64,000 nt of DNA from Arctic95D-9 sp035967665. Its GTDB lineage: Bacteria > Verrucomicrobiota > Verrucomicrobiia > Verrucomicrobiales > DEV007. The translations under genes were made by a program, and so were the position numbers. This document shows, piece by piece, positions 17,894 through 26,473 of the stretch. Within the stretch, counting starts at the first letter, position 1, and every line of letters begins with the position of its first letter. The DNA lies in the NCBI GenBank assembly GCA_035967665.1, contig JAYWLB010000123.1, forward strand, positions 62,001 to 126,000, in the 5' to 3' direction. The notes under the pieces are model-generated. The model was given only the letters and a program-made list of their open reading frames with translations. It did not search any database and had not been told where the DNA came from.

Positions 17894-18571
17894 ATGAATC
17901 GCGCGATCACGGCGTTTTCAGAGTCGATGGCTCGTCTTGCCACGATGATTCGTGGGGTCGTTGTCGATAAAGAGGCTCTTCAAAGGCCCTTGAAACTGTG
18001 CGATTTATCGAAATGTCGCGGGACCTGCTGTCACGATGGCGTCTACCTGAATTCGGAGGAGGCCAATGTTGTCAGGTCGCTCGCAGGCGAGTCGCGGAAG
18101 GAGTTCGAGGCGCTTGGACTCGACTTGCCTGATCAAGTCGTCGTATACGGGCGCTGGCGGGATGTGACCTCGGGGCCGAAGACAGCAACCCGCCCGGAGC
18201 CGATGCACGAGACGGTTCCGGACTACCCTGAACACTTCGCTGACACGAACTGTGTTTTCTTAATGCCGGATGCCCGGTGTGGGTTGCAGGCGCTTGCGGT
18301 AAATCGCGGTCTCCATCCCTGGTTTTACAAGCCGTCAACCTGCTGGCTGCATCCTTTGAGCATCGTCAGTGGACCGGATGGGCGGAAAAGACTGACGCTC
18401 TACAGCAACGAAAACGATCCGCAACGCTTCGATGATTACGACGGATTCGTTCCCAAAACGCACTGCGGCAGAACTTGCGCCGGAGGGGAGCCTGCTTTCA
18501 AGGTCCTTGCAGGAGAGATCGGGATGCTTGGAGAGATCGGGGGGAGGGACTTGCTGGGGGAATGTGACTGA
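17894..18571 (+). CDS. cysteine-cluster protein, YkgJ/DUF3109-like
   Basis: The protein (225 residues from ATG 17894; a TTG at 17840 would add 18) has an N-terminal cysteine cluster C-DLSK-C-RGT-CC followed by HDGVYLNSEEA, and further Cys at DTNCVF, DARCGL, STCWLHP and HCGRTC. This spacing resembles the metal-chelating YkgJ/DUF3109 families, whose role is not well defined. There is no signal peptide, so it is probably cytoplasmic. Its last 136 bases overlap, on the opposite strand, the extended 3' end of the ParE-like toxin gene at 18436-18897. Confidence 0.7.
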   Translation: MNRAITAFSESMARLATMIRGVVVDKEALQRPLKLCDLSKCRGTCCHDGVYLNSEEANVVRSLAGESRKEFEALGLDLPDQVVVYGRWRDVTSGPKTATRPEPMHETVPDYPEHFADTNCVFLMPDARCGLQALAVNRGLHPWFYKPSTCWLHPLSIVSGPDGRKRLTLYSNENDPQRFDDYDGFVPKTHCGRTCAGGEPAFKVLAGEIGMLGEIGGRDLLGECD

Positions 18572-18897
18572 GAAAGAAGAGGATTGCGGGAAGGCCACGA
18601 TGAGTTTATTTCGCGGTCTTTCCAGTATCCTTCGCGGCGACTTTGGTGCATCACCGCAACGATTTTAATATCCTCTTCTCTAATCCGATATATGATTTGA
18701 AACGGGAAGCGACCAGTTGTGATCTTCCGATAAGGTGGCTCAAACTCACGTGGGAGTTGTGGATTTTTAATTAGTTTAAGAACCGCCGCTTCGATGGAGG
18801 CGATAAATTCCTCCTCTATTCCCGGTTGATTCCTGAAGTAGTAGTCAACGCCTTCGTCGATGTCATCCTCTGTGTCAGGATGCCAAATGACATTCAT
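18436..18897 (-). CDS. RelE/ParE-type toxin with an unusual C-terminal tail
   Basis: Residues 1-95 form a typical ParE/RelE toxin: WHPDTEDDIDEGVDYY, ASIEAAVLKLI, PYRKITTGRFPFQIIYRI and the closing VAVMHQSRREGYWKDR. Family proteins usually stop at about this point. Here 58 Ser/Pro-rich residues follow, and the last 45 of them are antisense to the end of the cysteine-cluster gene, which suggests loss of the original stop codon. The toxin start overlaps the antitoxin stop by 4 bases. By family knowledge the protein is an mRNA interferase or gyrase poison; which one is not decided by sequence alone. Confidence 0.85.
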   Translation of the reverse strand: MNVIWHPDTEDDIDEGVDYYFRNQPGIEEEFIASIEAAVLKLIKNPQLPREFEPPYRKITTGRFPFQIIYRIREEDIKIVAVMHQSRREGYWKDREINSSWPSRNPLLSQSHSPSKSLPPISPSIPISPARTLKAGSPPAQVLPQCVLGTNPS

Positions 18898-19166
18898 GTC
18901 TCTTCGCCGGTATGACGCTTCTCGTCGAGTCGCTGTCGAACACGTCTGAATAATTCATCGCTCCCGATTCCTTCAACTGTCCCGTCCTCCATTTCCCGGG
19001 AACGACGGTCAAGCATCGCGCGCGTCTCGGGATCGAGTGGTAAATCTCTTTCGAGTTCTGCTTTGATTAACTCGAATTCAGCCCATGGGATTTGAGCGGC
19101 AACAGGTTTACCTTCAGAGTCGGTCAAGATCTGATGCGTGATCGTCATGACACTATTGTCGCACAT
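18894..19166 (-). CDS. antitoxin of the ParE/RelE-type module
   Basis: The 90-residue protein is encoded immediately upstream of the toxin with a 4-base overlap, the standard antitoxin-toxin layout. The segment TITHQILTDSEGKPVAAQIPWAEFELIKAEL is like small prevent-host-death/RelB-type antitoxins whose N-terminus meets DNA and whose charged C-terminus wraps the toxin. The ATG at 19166 is preferred because GGGAG lies five bases before it; an ATG at 19148 is an alternative. Such modules usually repress themselves. Confidence 0.75.
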   Translation of the reverse strand: MCDNSVMTITHQILTDSEGKPVAAQIPWAEFELIKAELERDLPLDPETRAMLDRRSREMEDGTVEGIGSDELFRRVRQRLDEKRHTGEET

Positions 19167-19217
19167 CAAATCTCCCTCTTCCAGCGCGTTTATGCGGCCT
19201 GCTGAAAGGTATCTCCA

Positions 19218-20354
19218 CTACTCAGCAGGCTGAATGACATCGTCCGATGGTGCCGGTTCCATTTCCAGCCCCATCTTCTTCGCGCGGGTCTTCCAGAGGT
19301 TGCGTGCAAACTCCTGCATGTCCTCGCGGGTATCCGCTTCGTCGACAATCTCCAGTCCCAACAGTGTCTCGACGACGTCTTCCATCGTGACGAGTCCCCC
19401 CATGCCGCCGTATTCGTCGAGGACGATGGCGACGTGGTGGCGGTTCGCAACGAGGTGTTGGAATGCGTCGGTGAGTTTCGTGATCTGCGGCATTGCTGCG
19501 ATTTCGCGGGCCAGTTCTTTCAGGGTGACGTCGAACCGGTCCTGGGCAGCGGCGAGGAGAATGTCGTGTTTGAGAACAAACCCTTTAATGTCGTCCCGGT
19601 TTTCGCTGTAGATCGGGATGCGGGAAAAAGGTGAACTGTTGTGGCGATCCAGATAGAGCTGAACGGTGGTTTCCTCGGGTAGAGCGAAGACCACGACCCG
19701 CGGCGTCATGACCTCTTTTACGGAGATTTCGCCGAGTGTTAGAAGGTTTTCGAGAATGCGGGATTCGTCTTCGTGCAGCTTTCCCTGTCGCGAGCCTACT
19801 TCCGCCATGACCCGGAGTTCCTCCCGGGAGAATGCGGCTTCCCCGTGATGACCTTTGCTGAACAGTTCGATGAACCAGACAACCGGGGTCATGATCTTTG
19901 CCAATATAGTAAGACAAAAGCTGACCCAGGGGGCCCAGGTGCGCCAGTGACGCGCGCCGAGGTTTTTCGGAATGATTTCTGAAAGAATCAAAATCGCAAA
20001 AGTCATCAGTGCCCCGGCGATGGCATCCCATTTTCCGCCGCCCAGCGCAGTTACCTGTGACGCCACACCCATGGCACCAACGGTGTGTGCGATTGTGTTG
20101 AGTGTTAGAATCGAAGTGAGTGGTCTCCCGATGTGGTTTTTGAGCTCCTCGAGGCGCAAGCCCACCTTGGGACGCTTGTTCTTGAGGTTGGCCACGTAGG
20201 GGTTGGTGACACTGAGGATGACTGCCTCCCAGACAGAGCAGAAAAACGAGACCCCTATCGCGAGAACAAAATAGACGATGAGGAGGGTCAGTGAACCGGT
20301 TGCGTTAGGATCAATTTTTCCGGAGGCAACCGCCGCGACGTAAGTGTGGAACAT
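19218..20354 (-). CDS. CNNM/HlyC-CorC-like membrane protein (DUF21 + CBS pair)
   Basis: The 378-residue protein has an N-terminal DUF21 transmembrane domain with four hydrophobic helices (about 20-165, including SEIIPKNLGARHW) and a pair of CBS domains (about 205-330, EVMTPRVVVFALP ... DEYGGMGGLVTMEDVVETLLG). It lacks the extra CorC/HlyC C-terminal domain. CNNM-family proteins are linked to magnesium or cobalt transport and resistance; the label 'hemolysin' is historical. It is divergent from the SPFH pair across a 135-base gap. Confidence 0.9.
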   Translation of the reverse strand: MFHTYVAAVASGKIDPNATGSLTLLIVYFVLAIGVSFFCSVWEAVILSVTNPYVANLKNKRPKVGLRLEELKNHIGRPLTSILTLNTIAHTVGAMGVASQVTALGGGKWDAIAGALMTFAILILSEIIPKNLGARHWRTWAPWVSFCLTILAKIMTPVVWFIELFSKGHHGEAAFSREELRVMAEVGSRQGKLHEDESRILENLLTLGEISVKEVMTPRVVVFALPEETTVQLYLDRHNSSPFSRIPIYSENRDDIKGFVLKHDILLAAAQDRFDVTLKELAREIAAMPQITKLTDAFQHLVANRHHVAIVLDEYGGMGGLVTMEDVVETLLGLEIVDEADTREDMQEFARNLWKTRAKKMGLEMEPAPSDDVIQPAE

Positions 20355-20489
20355 GGTTGGGGAATTGTGCGGTCAAAGTGGGACTCCTTCAAGTCGAAAC
20401 CTTGTATGATACGAGTGGCGTGATTGTTGCTTTATTCCGCACGAAATTGCTTGGCGGAGGTATTAACAACGTCCAAGCTTGTCTTCGAA

Positions 20490-21509
20490 ATGAGCTTCAT
20501 TATTGGTTTAATAGTCGGAGGAATTGTCTGGTTCTTCGTTCGCTGCGTTTTTACGGGGTTCTATACCGTTGAGCAGAATGAGAGAGCTGTGGTCACCACT
20601 TTGGGCCGGGCGCAGCGGGTTAAGGGCAAAACATCATTGGATCTTCCGATTTCGGAGCATCTCACTGACGACCACAAATCGAGATACAATTTCCCTCTCG
20701 TGCGCGTCAAACAGCCGGGTGGGCCCTACGTGAAAATGCCCTGGCAGAAGGTGCACAAAGTGAGTGTCGCGATCGAGACTGCCAGTATTGCCTACGATCC
20801 CGAGGATTCCACAGTCAACAATGGAGGGACCGTGCTGGAAGCGGTGACGAAAGATCAGCTCAACATCGACGTGACCGGTCAGCTTCGCTACAAGGTTTCC
20901 GAGCAGAATCTCTACGCCTATATATTCGGCGTAAAACATCCAGTGACACATATTATGGGGTATTTTGTGTCGATTCTCCGTGAGCGGATTGCGAATTTTG
21001 AAGCTCCGAAAGAGTCGGCGCTTCCGCTCGGTGATTTGGAAGAGGCCTTAATTGAAGGCGATACAGTGCCGCTTGAGGGAATTTCGATTAACGATCTCCG
21101 GAAAAATCTGAACGATCTCAATACGCAGATGGATTCGGAATGTCTCAGTTCCGCGGCCCGCTACGGGATTGAATTGGACGCTTCGTTGATCACGGGAATT
21201 GATCCGCCGAATGAAATTGAGTCGGCTCTCGCGGCGATTAACACGGCGCACAACGAAGTTTCGGCAGATATCAGCCTGGCCCAGGCCGGGGCGGATCAGA
21301 AGATCGAGCAGTCAAAGAGGGCCGTGGAGATTCAGACAATGCGGGTTCAGGCCGAGGTCGAGCCGCTTTTGCGAGTCGCCGATGAGCTCAAAGCTCTCAA
21401 AGCAAACGGAGGTTCCAAGGCACTCGTTTCCTACCTGCGAAATGTGAAGTTACAGCTATACCGGCGCGCCGGAAAAATTATTGAAGAGAAAGGAGGGTCC
21501 AACTCATGA
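20490..21509 (+). CDS. SPFH/band-7 (stomatin-like) membrane protein 1
   Basis: Starting at ATG 20490, the 339-residue protein opens with one membrane segment (MSFIIGLIVGGIVWFFVR) followed by a band-7 domain (FYTVEQNERAVVTTLGRAQRV, LNIDVTGQLRYKVSEQNLYAYIFG) and a helical C-terminus rich in Glu and Ala. Family members assemble into ring- or cage-like oligomers on membranes and often modulate proteases or microdomains. The stop overlaps the start of a second SPFH gene by 4 bases, resembling the HflK/HflC arrangement, although identity with HflKC is not claimed. Confidence 0.88.
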   Translation: MSFIIGLIVGGIVWFFVRCVFTGFYTVEQNERAVVTTLGRAQRVKGKTSLDLPISEHLTDDHKSRYNFPLVRVKQPGGPYVKMPWQKVHKVSVAIETASIAYDPEDSTVNNGGTVLEAVTKDQLNIDVTGQLRYKVSEQNLYAYIFGVKHPVTHIMGYFVSILRERIANFEAPKESALPLGDLEEALIEGDTVPLEGISINDLRKNLNDLNTQMDSECLSSAARYGIELDASLITGIDPPNEIESALAAINTAHNEVSADISLAQAGADQKIEQSKRAVEIQTMRVQAEVEPLLRVADELKALKANGGSKALVSYLRNVKLQLYRRAGKIIEEKGGSNS

Positions 21510-22426
21510 GCTTTTTGACAGGATTTATTACTGCATTTTTCGGGCTTCTCGTAGGCCTTCCTATCCTCATTGGTATTATGAAATACCTGTGCTGGTTCAC
21601 GACGATCAATGAATGTCGTTGCAAGGTTTTCGTGCTTTTCGGCAAAGTGATCGGTGTGATCCAGGAGCCGGGCCTTCATCTCACGCCGCTGAAACTGGGG
21701 ATCAAGGTGCTGTTGGTGCCTTTTTTCGGAAAAGTCTACACGCTCGATATGCGCCTTGATCAGCGTTATCTTCGAAGTCGCGCCGTGAATTCAGAAGAGG
21801 GGACGCCTGTTGGAATCGGGGTCTGGTATGAAATGCGGGTGAGCGATCCGGTGGCGTTTCTCTTTGAGAATACCGATCCTGAAGGGTCGCTTCAGGCAAA
21901 CGTCACGAACACCACGGTGCGCTGCCTCAGCAATATGCCGCTTGATGACATGATGCAGAACCGTCACACCATGAGCCGCGAGGTGCGGGCAGAGGTGTCG
22001 CCGAAGTCTGAGAACTGGGGGTATTCACTCGGTTCTGTATATATTCGAAAAGTGCATTTCCGGGATCATGAGATGATCCACCAGATCGAGCAGAAAGTGG
22101 TGAACCGCCTTACCCAGGTGACCTCCGCGATTCGTCAGGCGGGTGATAACCAGACCGATATTATTGAATCGAGGGCCGAAAGAGAGGCTTCGATTGAAAA
22201 TGCGAAGGCCAACGCGGTGAGACCGCGCCTTGTCGGTGAAGCACTTTCCAAAGTGGGTGAAGATCCCGAGGTGGTGGACACGCTTTTCAGTGTTCTCGAG
22301 ACTCAGGAAATCCTCGCCGGTAACAGTGAGATTGTGATGGTCCCTGAAGGCTCGGCTGCTTCGATTCTTACAGCGCTTGAAGCCGAGAGCGGGGCGACAC
22401 GTCGACCACCTCCAATTTCCTCCTGA
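21506..22426 (+). CDS. SPFH/band-7 (stomatin-like) membrane protein 2
   Basis: This 306-residue protein has a hydrophobic N-terminus (FLTGFITAFFGLLVGLPILI), then a band-7 domain (CRCKVFVLFGKVIGVIQEPGLHLTP, VGIGVWYEMRVSDPVAFLFE) and a coiled C-terminus (IIESRAEREASIENAKANA). Its 4-base overlap with the preceding SPFH gene implies translational coupling and a hetero-oligomer. htpG begins 61 bases downstream, so the chaperone might be co-transcribed, although a palindrome lies between. Confidence 0.88.
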   Translation: MSFLTGFITAFFGLLVGLPILIGIMKYLCWFTTINECRCKVFVLFGKVIGVIQEPGLHLTPLKLGIKVLLVPFFGKVYTLDMRLDQRYLRSRAVNSEEGTPVGIGVWYEMRVSDPVAFLFENTDPEGSLQANVTNTTVRCLSNMPLDDMMQNRHTMSREVRAEVSPKSENWGYSLGSVYIRKVHFRDHEMIHQIEQKVVNRLTQVTSAIRQAGDNQTDIIESRAEREASIENAKANAVRPRLVGEALSKVGEDPEVVDTLFSVLETQEILAGNSEIVMVPEGSAASILTALEAESGATRRPPPISS

Positions 22427-22455
22427 GCGGCTTGACATCGGGGCGGACTCATCGA

Positions 22456-22472
22456 TTTTTGGATCCCAAAAA
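22456..22472. promoter_or_regulatory. short A/T-armed palindrome upstream of htpG
   Basis: TTTTTGG and CCAAAAA flank a 3-base centre 16 bases upstream of the htpG ATG. A TTGACA at 22432-22437 could be a -35 hexamer, but no good -10 follows. It is not a CIRCE element. Function is a guess: operator or weak stem. Confidence 0.3.
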
Positions 22473-22487
22473 TTGAATTGAGACCCT

Positions 22488-24362
22488 ATGTCAAAGACCC
22501 ACACACCAGAAAAGAGAGAGTTCCAGGCTGAAGTCAGCCAGGTGCTCGATATCGTCATCAATTCCCTTTATACGGACAAGGAGATCTTTGTCCGCGAATT
22601 GGTTTCGAATGCTTCCGATGCGCTGGAGAAAATGCGCCACACTCAGCTGACTGAGAGCGATGTTCATCAGCCTGATCTTCCCCTTGAAATTCAGATCGAG
22701 TCCGACGCGGAAACGAAGACTGTGACGATCATCGATCACGGTCTCGGCATGACTCGCGACGAGCTTCACGAGAACATCGGAACGATCGCTCACTCCGGTT
22801 CAAAGGCGTTTGTGAAAGCGCTCGAAGAAAATCAGCAGAAAGAGAGTGCCCTCATCGGTCAGTTCGGAGTCGGTTTCTACTCGGCATTTATGGTCGCTGA
22901 CGAAGTGACTGTATATTCCCGCAGCTGGCGCGAAGGCGAGCCTTCACTCGTTTGGAAGAGCGACGGCAAAACCGGATACGAGATCGAGGAGTCCGAGGAG
23001 GAGCTCGACCGCGGTTGTAAGATCGTCCTCAAGCTTCGTGAAGACTGCGAAGAATTCGCGGATGAGGGGCGCGTGAAGTCCATCCTTGAGAACTATTCCG
23101 CATTTGTCTCATTCCCCATCATGATCGGGGAGGATCGCGTCAATACGATTGAGGCAATCTGGCGGAAGAAGAAGGCTGATGTCACTGATGAGCAGTATAA
23201 TGAGTTCTACAAGTTCTCCGCCAAGGCGTTCGACGAGCCTCGTTACCGCATGCATTTCAGCTCCGAGATGCCGATCGAGATCAATGCGCTTCTTTTCGTT
23301 CCGACTGAGAATACGGAGCTTTTCGGAATGGGCCAAATGGAGCCCGGCGTATCGCTTTACTGCAAAAACGTCCTCATCGATGACAAGCCGGAAGGGCTCC
23401 TTCCCGAGTGGTTGCGTTTCATTCGCGGTGTCATCGACAGCGCAGATATCCCTCTTAACATCAGCCGTGAGTCGATGCAGGACAGCAGTCTTGTGCGGAA
23501 GCTCAACCGGGTCGTCACGAAGCGGTTTCTCAAGTTTCTCGCCGGTGAGGTGAAAAGCGATGCTGACAAGTATAAGGAGTTTTACGCCAAGTTCGGGCGT
23601 TTCCTCAAGGAGGGGATTGTCGTCGATTATGATCATCGCGAGGCTCTTACCAAATTGCTTCGTTTCGAGAGCTCCATGACCGAAGCGGGTGAGCAGACTG
23701 GATTTGAGGATTACCTGACCCGGGCGAAAGACGGTCAGGAGAAGATTTACTATCTCAGCGGGTCTGATCGCGCTTCGATCGAGGCCGGCCCTTATCTCGA
23801 AGCCCTCAAGTCACGTGGTCTTGAGGTGATCTACTTCACCGATCACATCGACGAATACCTCTTGCAGCACCTTCGTGAATTCGACGGAAAAGGACTGGTT
23901 TCCGCTGCGAGTTCTGAACTCGAACTTGATGATGACGCCGCTTCCGAGCCGGAAGGCGAATTGCTTCCCGAAGCTGATTTGGAAGCTCTCAGCGCTTATC
24001 TGAAAGAGGAACTTGCTGAATCCGTCGAGGAAGTCACCGCAGGGAAACGTCTCGTCAGCAGCCCTGCTGCCGTCTTGACCTCTGATTCCGGAATGACGGC
24101 TCAGATGCGTCAGATGATGCAGGCGATGAACCCGGAGGAAGCTCTTCCCGGTGTTAAAGTGAATCTGGAGATCAATCCGAGACACTCACTGATTCACCAG
24201 CTCTCCGGAATCCGTGAGTCGAATCCCGAGTTGGCAAAACTGGTAGCGAGCCAGCTTCTCGACAACGCGCTTCTAAGCGCCGGAATGCTCGATGACCGTG
24301 CCAACCTCGTTAACCGTGGTTTCACGCTCATGGAAGAGGCCATGAAAAAATCTTCTGAATAG
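22488..24362 (+). CDS. htpG: Hsp90 molecular chaperone HtpG
   Basis: The 624-residue protein is full length for bacterial Hsp90. The N-terminal GHKL ATPase domain shows FVRELVSNASDALEKMR, DHGLGMTRDEL and IGQFGVGFYSAFMVAD (ATP-lid and Mg-binding elements). The middle domain has GVIDSADIPLNISRE and the catalytic-loop Arg region. The C-terminal dimerisation domain ends at residue 624 without the eukaryotic MEEVD tail. It assists folding of cytoplasmic clients under stress. Single gene, preceded by the SPFH pair. Confidence 0.97.
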   Translation: MSKTHTPEKREFQAEVSQVLDIVINSLYTDKEIFVRELVSNASDALEKMRHTQLTESDVHQPDLPLEIQIESDAETKTVTIIDHGLGMTRDELHENIGTIAHSGSKAFVKALEENQQKESALIGQFGVGFYSAFMVADEVTVYSRSWREGEPSLVWKSDGKTGYEIEESEEELDRGCKIVLKLREDCEEFADEGRVKSILENYSAFVSFPIMIGEDRVNTIEAIWRKKKADVTDEQYNEFYKFSAKAFDEPRYRMHFSSEMPIEINALLFVPTENTELFGMGQMEPGVSLYCKNVLIDDKPEGLLPEWLRFIRGVIDSADIPLNISRESMQDSSLVRKLNRVVTKRFLKFLAGEVKSDADKYKEFYAKFGRFLKEGIVVDYDHREALTKLLRFESSMTEAGEQTGFEDYLTRAKDGQEKIYYLSGSDRASIEAGPYLEALKSRGLEVIYFTDHIDEYLLQHLREFDGKGLVSAASSELELDDDAASEPEGELLPEADLEALSAYLKEELAESVEEVTAGKRLVSSPAAVLTSDSGMTAQMRQMMQAMNPEEALPGVKVNLEINPRHSLIHQLSGIRESNPELAKLVASQLLDNALLSAGMLDDRANLVNRGFTLMEEAMKKSSE

Positions 24363-24451
24363 TGCATTTTTTTCGCAACCGGACACAGAGCGTTGGGGTT
24401 TGATGCAACTGGAAGCAATTCCTTAACTTAAAAAACAACTCCAACGTATCT

Positions 24452-24847
24452 ATGAAAAAAATTCTTTTGTATTCAGTCACTATTCTTGCAGGTCTTTCAC
24501 TCGGTCTCGTTCAGGCAGACGACGAAAAAGGCGGTAAAGGAAAAGGTGAAAAAGGAAAAGGCGGCGATCCGGCCAAGCGTGCCGAGATGATGATCAAGAA
24601 ACTCGACAAAGATGGCAACGGAACCGTTTCCAAAGAAGAGTTTGCCGCCGGTCCTATGGCTGAGCGTTTCAAAGACAAAGAGGGTGCTCTTGACAAAATG
24701 TTCGCTGGTCGTGACACCAACAGCGACGGTGAACTCGACGCTGCTGAGCTTGCTGCTCCACCAAAAGGTGGCAAAGGCGGCAAAGGTAAGCCTGAAGGCA
24801 AAGGAAAAGGTAAGAAAGGCGAAGGAAAAGACAAGAAAGCTGAATAA
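24452..24847 (+). CDS. secreted EF-hand protein with Lys/Gly-rich flanks
   Basis: The 131-residue protein has a signal peptide (about 1-22, ending LVQADDE). Two EF-hand calcium loops follow, DKDGNGTVSKEE (about 52-63) and DTNSDGELDAAE (about 88-99). Both sides are low-complexity GKGKGEKGKGG-type tracts, giving a strongly basic protein. EF-hand proteins of this kind are common in PVC bacteria, and the function is unknown; calcium-dependent binding to anionic polymers is a reasonable guess. An intrinsic terminator follows directly. Confidence 0.85.
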   Translation: MKKILLYSVTILAGLSLGLVQADDEKGGKGKGEKGKGGDPAKRAEMMIKKLDKDGNGTVSKEEFAAGPMAERFKDKEGALDKMFAGRDTNSDGELDAAELAAPPKGGKGGKGKPEGKGKGKKGEGKDKKAE

Positions 24848-24875
24848 GCTCTCTTTAAGTCCAACCAATTAACAG

Positions 24876-24915
24876 AAAACCCGTTTCCGGTCCGTCCGGG
24901 AACGGGTTTTTCTTT
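24876..24915 (+). terminator. intrinsic terminator after the EF-hand gene
   Basis: Arms 24876-24890 and 24896-24910 pair over 15 positions with one G-T wobble around a 5-base loop, and a T-rich run follows (GGGTTTTTCTTTT). It lies between convergent genes and may also stop the fructosamine kinase transcript from the other side. Confidence 0.85.
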
Positions 24916-24955
24916 TGCCGGTAGTCGTCTCCGCGAACCCTCCGGTGCCTCCTGT

Positions 24956-25831
24956 TTAAGCCAATGCCAGGAGGATGGTATGAATTGAATGCGCTGATTG
25001 ATCCCGGTAGTGACCGCCGAAAAGGTGATCGTGATTGAGGAGGTGATAGAGATTGTAGATTGTGTGGAGGAGGGGATCCGGCGCGGGGTGAATGCTCCGG
25101 TAGGCTTTGTAGAAAGAGTCATCGAACCCGCCGAAGAGTGTCGTGAAGGCGATATCGACCTCTCTATCTCCGAAGTAGGGTGCAGGATCGAAAACAACGG
25201 GAAATCCCTCATCCGTGTCACTGGCGTTGCCTCCCCATAGATCGCCGTGAACAAGTGCGGGCGAAATGTCGAGGCCCGTAAGGTAGGAGCGGACGGCATC
25301 CGTCAGTTCGGCTGCTTCCGGGAACGGATTTCCTGCTGCTGCGGCCAAACGAAACTGATGCCCGAGGCGATGCTCCGTAAAGAAATCGGACCAGGAATCC
25401 GTCCACGGGTTGGGTTGCGGTGTCGCACCGATGTAATTGTCGAAATCGCATCCGAACTGCCCGGATGGCGGTTTTGTCTGGTGTAATTCGGCCAGTTTAA
25501 GCCCCAGCTCTGCCTGATTGCCCGGCCGGAACGGTCTGAGTGGGAGCGCTTCTAGGACGAGAACCGCCCGGCTGTCAAAGACGCCGGCTACGAGCGGTTT
25601 CGGCACGCGAATCGTTTTTGAGTCACGCAGCAGCTCAAGGCCTCGTTTCTCTTTGGTAAACTGGTCAACCGCTCCGGCTCGACCCAGCTTCAGAAAGAAA
25701 GTTTCTCCGTCTCGAGTGTCAGCAAGAATTGCCTCGTGGATGCAGCCTCCGCCGACAGCGCGTGTCGAGTCGGGATTCAGGCTGAGCCCTGAGGCGGCTT
25801 CTATCTCGCGGAACGGTCCGGGGAGACTCAT
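24956..25831 (-). CDS. fructosamine kinase family protein
   Basis: The 291-residue protein carries the fructosamine-3-kinase hallmarks: VGGGCIHEAILADT glycine-rich segment, catalytic ALVHGDLWGGNA and the Mg-binding VVFDPAPYFGDREVDIAF. Family enzymes phosphorylate ketoamines on glycated proteins or small molecules, which destabilises the adduct; bacterial homologues act as protein-deglycation or ribulosamine kinases. The start overlaps the end of the phosphatase gene by 4 bases, and this kinase-phosphatase pairing recurs in bacteria: the phosphatase may act on the sugar-phosphate product. Confidence 0.92.
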   Translation of the reverse strand: MSLPGPFREIEAASGLSLNPDSTRAVGGGCIHEAILADTRDGETFFLKLGRAGAVDQFTKEKRGLELLRDSKTIRVPKPLVAGVFDSRAVLVLEALPLRPFRPGNQAELGLKLAELHQTKPPSGQFGCDFDNYIGATPQPNPWTDSWSDFFTEHRLGHQFRLAAAAGNPFPEAAELTDAVRSYLTGLDISPALVHGDLWGGNASDTDEGFPVVFDPAPYFGDREVDIAFTTLFGGFDDSFYKAYRSIHPAPDPLLHTIYNLYHLLNHDHLFGGHYRDQSAHSIHTILLALA

Positions 25832-26316
25832 TCGATCTCCCCGTTGCGAACTTGCTTGAGGAGATTGGCACAGCCATCCTCAAGCAGCTCGATCACATAA
25901 TCAAAGCCCTCCGGTCCACCGTAGTAGGGGTCCGGAACCTCGGTTTCGTCGTGCGCGGTGCAGAAATCACAGAACAGTTTCAGCTTAGCTGTCGGAGTGG
26001 GGCAACCCGACATGACATCGATCAGATCATCGTAGTTGCTTTGATCCATCGCGAGAATGAGATCAAATGCGGCAAAGTCAGCCGGTTTCACCTGGCGGGC
26101 CTGACCTTTCATCGTGAACCCTTTTTTCTGAGCTGCCGCAGTCATTCGGGAATCAGGTGATTTCCCAATGTGCCAACCGGCGGTTCCGGCCGAATCGATC
26201 TCGAATTCGCCGGTCGCATTCTCCTGAGTCACAAGGTGGCGCATCACGTTTTCAGCCGAGGGCGAGCGGCAAATATTGCCGAGACAGACGAAAAGAATGC
26301 GAAATGGGGAATTCAT
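25828..26316 (-). CDS. low-molecular-weight protein-tyrosine phosphatase
   Basis: The P-loop C-L-G-N-I-C-R-S at the N-terminus matches the CX5R(S/T) signature, and the distal acid motif DPYYGGPEGFDYVIELLEDGC provides the catalytic Asp. Length (162 residues from ATG 26316; an ATG at 26337 adds 7) fits the family. It is translated just before the fructosamine kinase. These enzymes dephosphorylate tyrosine or, in kinase-linked operons, ribulosamine-type substrates. Confidence 0.93.
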   Translation of the reverse strand: MNSPFRILFVCLGNICRSPSAENVMRHLVTQENATGEFEIDSAGTAGWHIGKSPDSRMTAAAQKKGFTMKGQARQVKPADFAAFDLILAMDQSNYDDLIDVMSGCPTPTAKLKLFCDFCTAHDETEVPDPYYGGPEGFDYVIELLEDGCANLLKQVRNGEIE

Positions 26317-26473
26317 AGCCGTTCGCTTATGAGACATGGAAAAGATCTCGAAATCAATCGCGGCCTCGAAAATGCCGTGATTTTTTTACCGTCGCGCTTG
26401 GCAAGAGGCGGGCAACTCTTCATCATCTGATTTGCGCCGGTCGCCTTGAAAGCTTCCGCGTGCCAAATTTGAG

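Noticed and set aside
22456..22472. Palindrome upstream of htpG considered as a CIRCE or HrcA site
   Set aside because: Arms are TTTTTGG/CCAAAAA with a 3-base centre, not the CIRCE consensus TTAGCACTC-N9-GAGTGCTAA.
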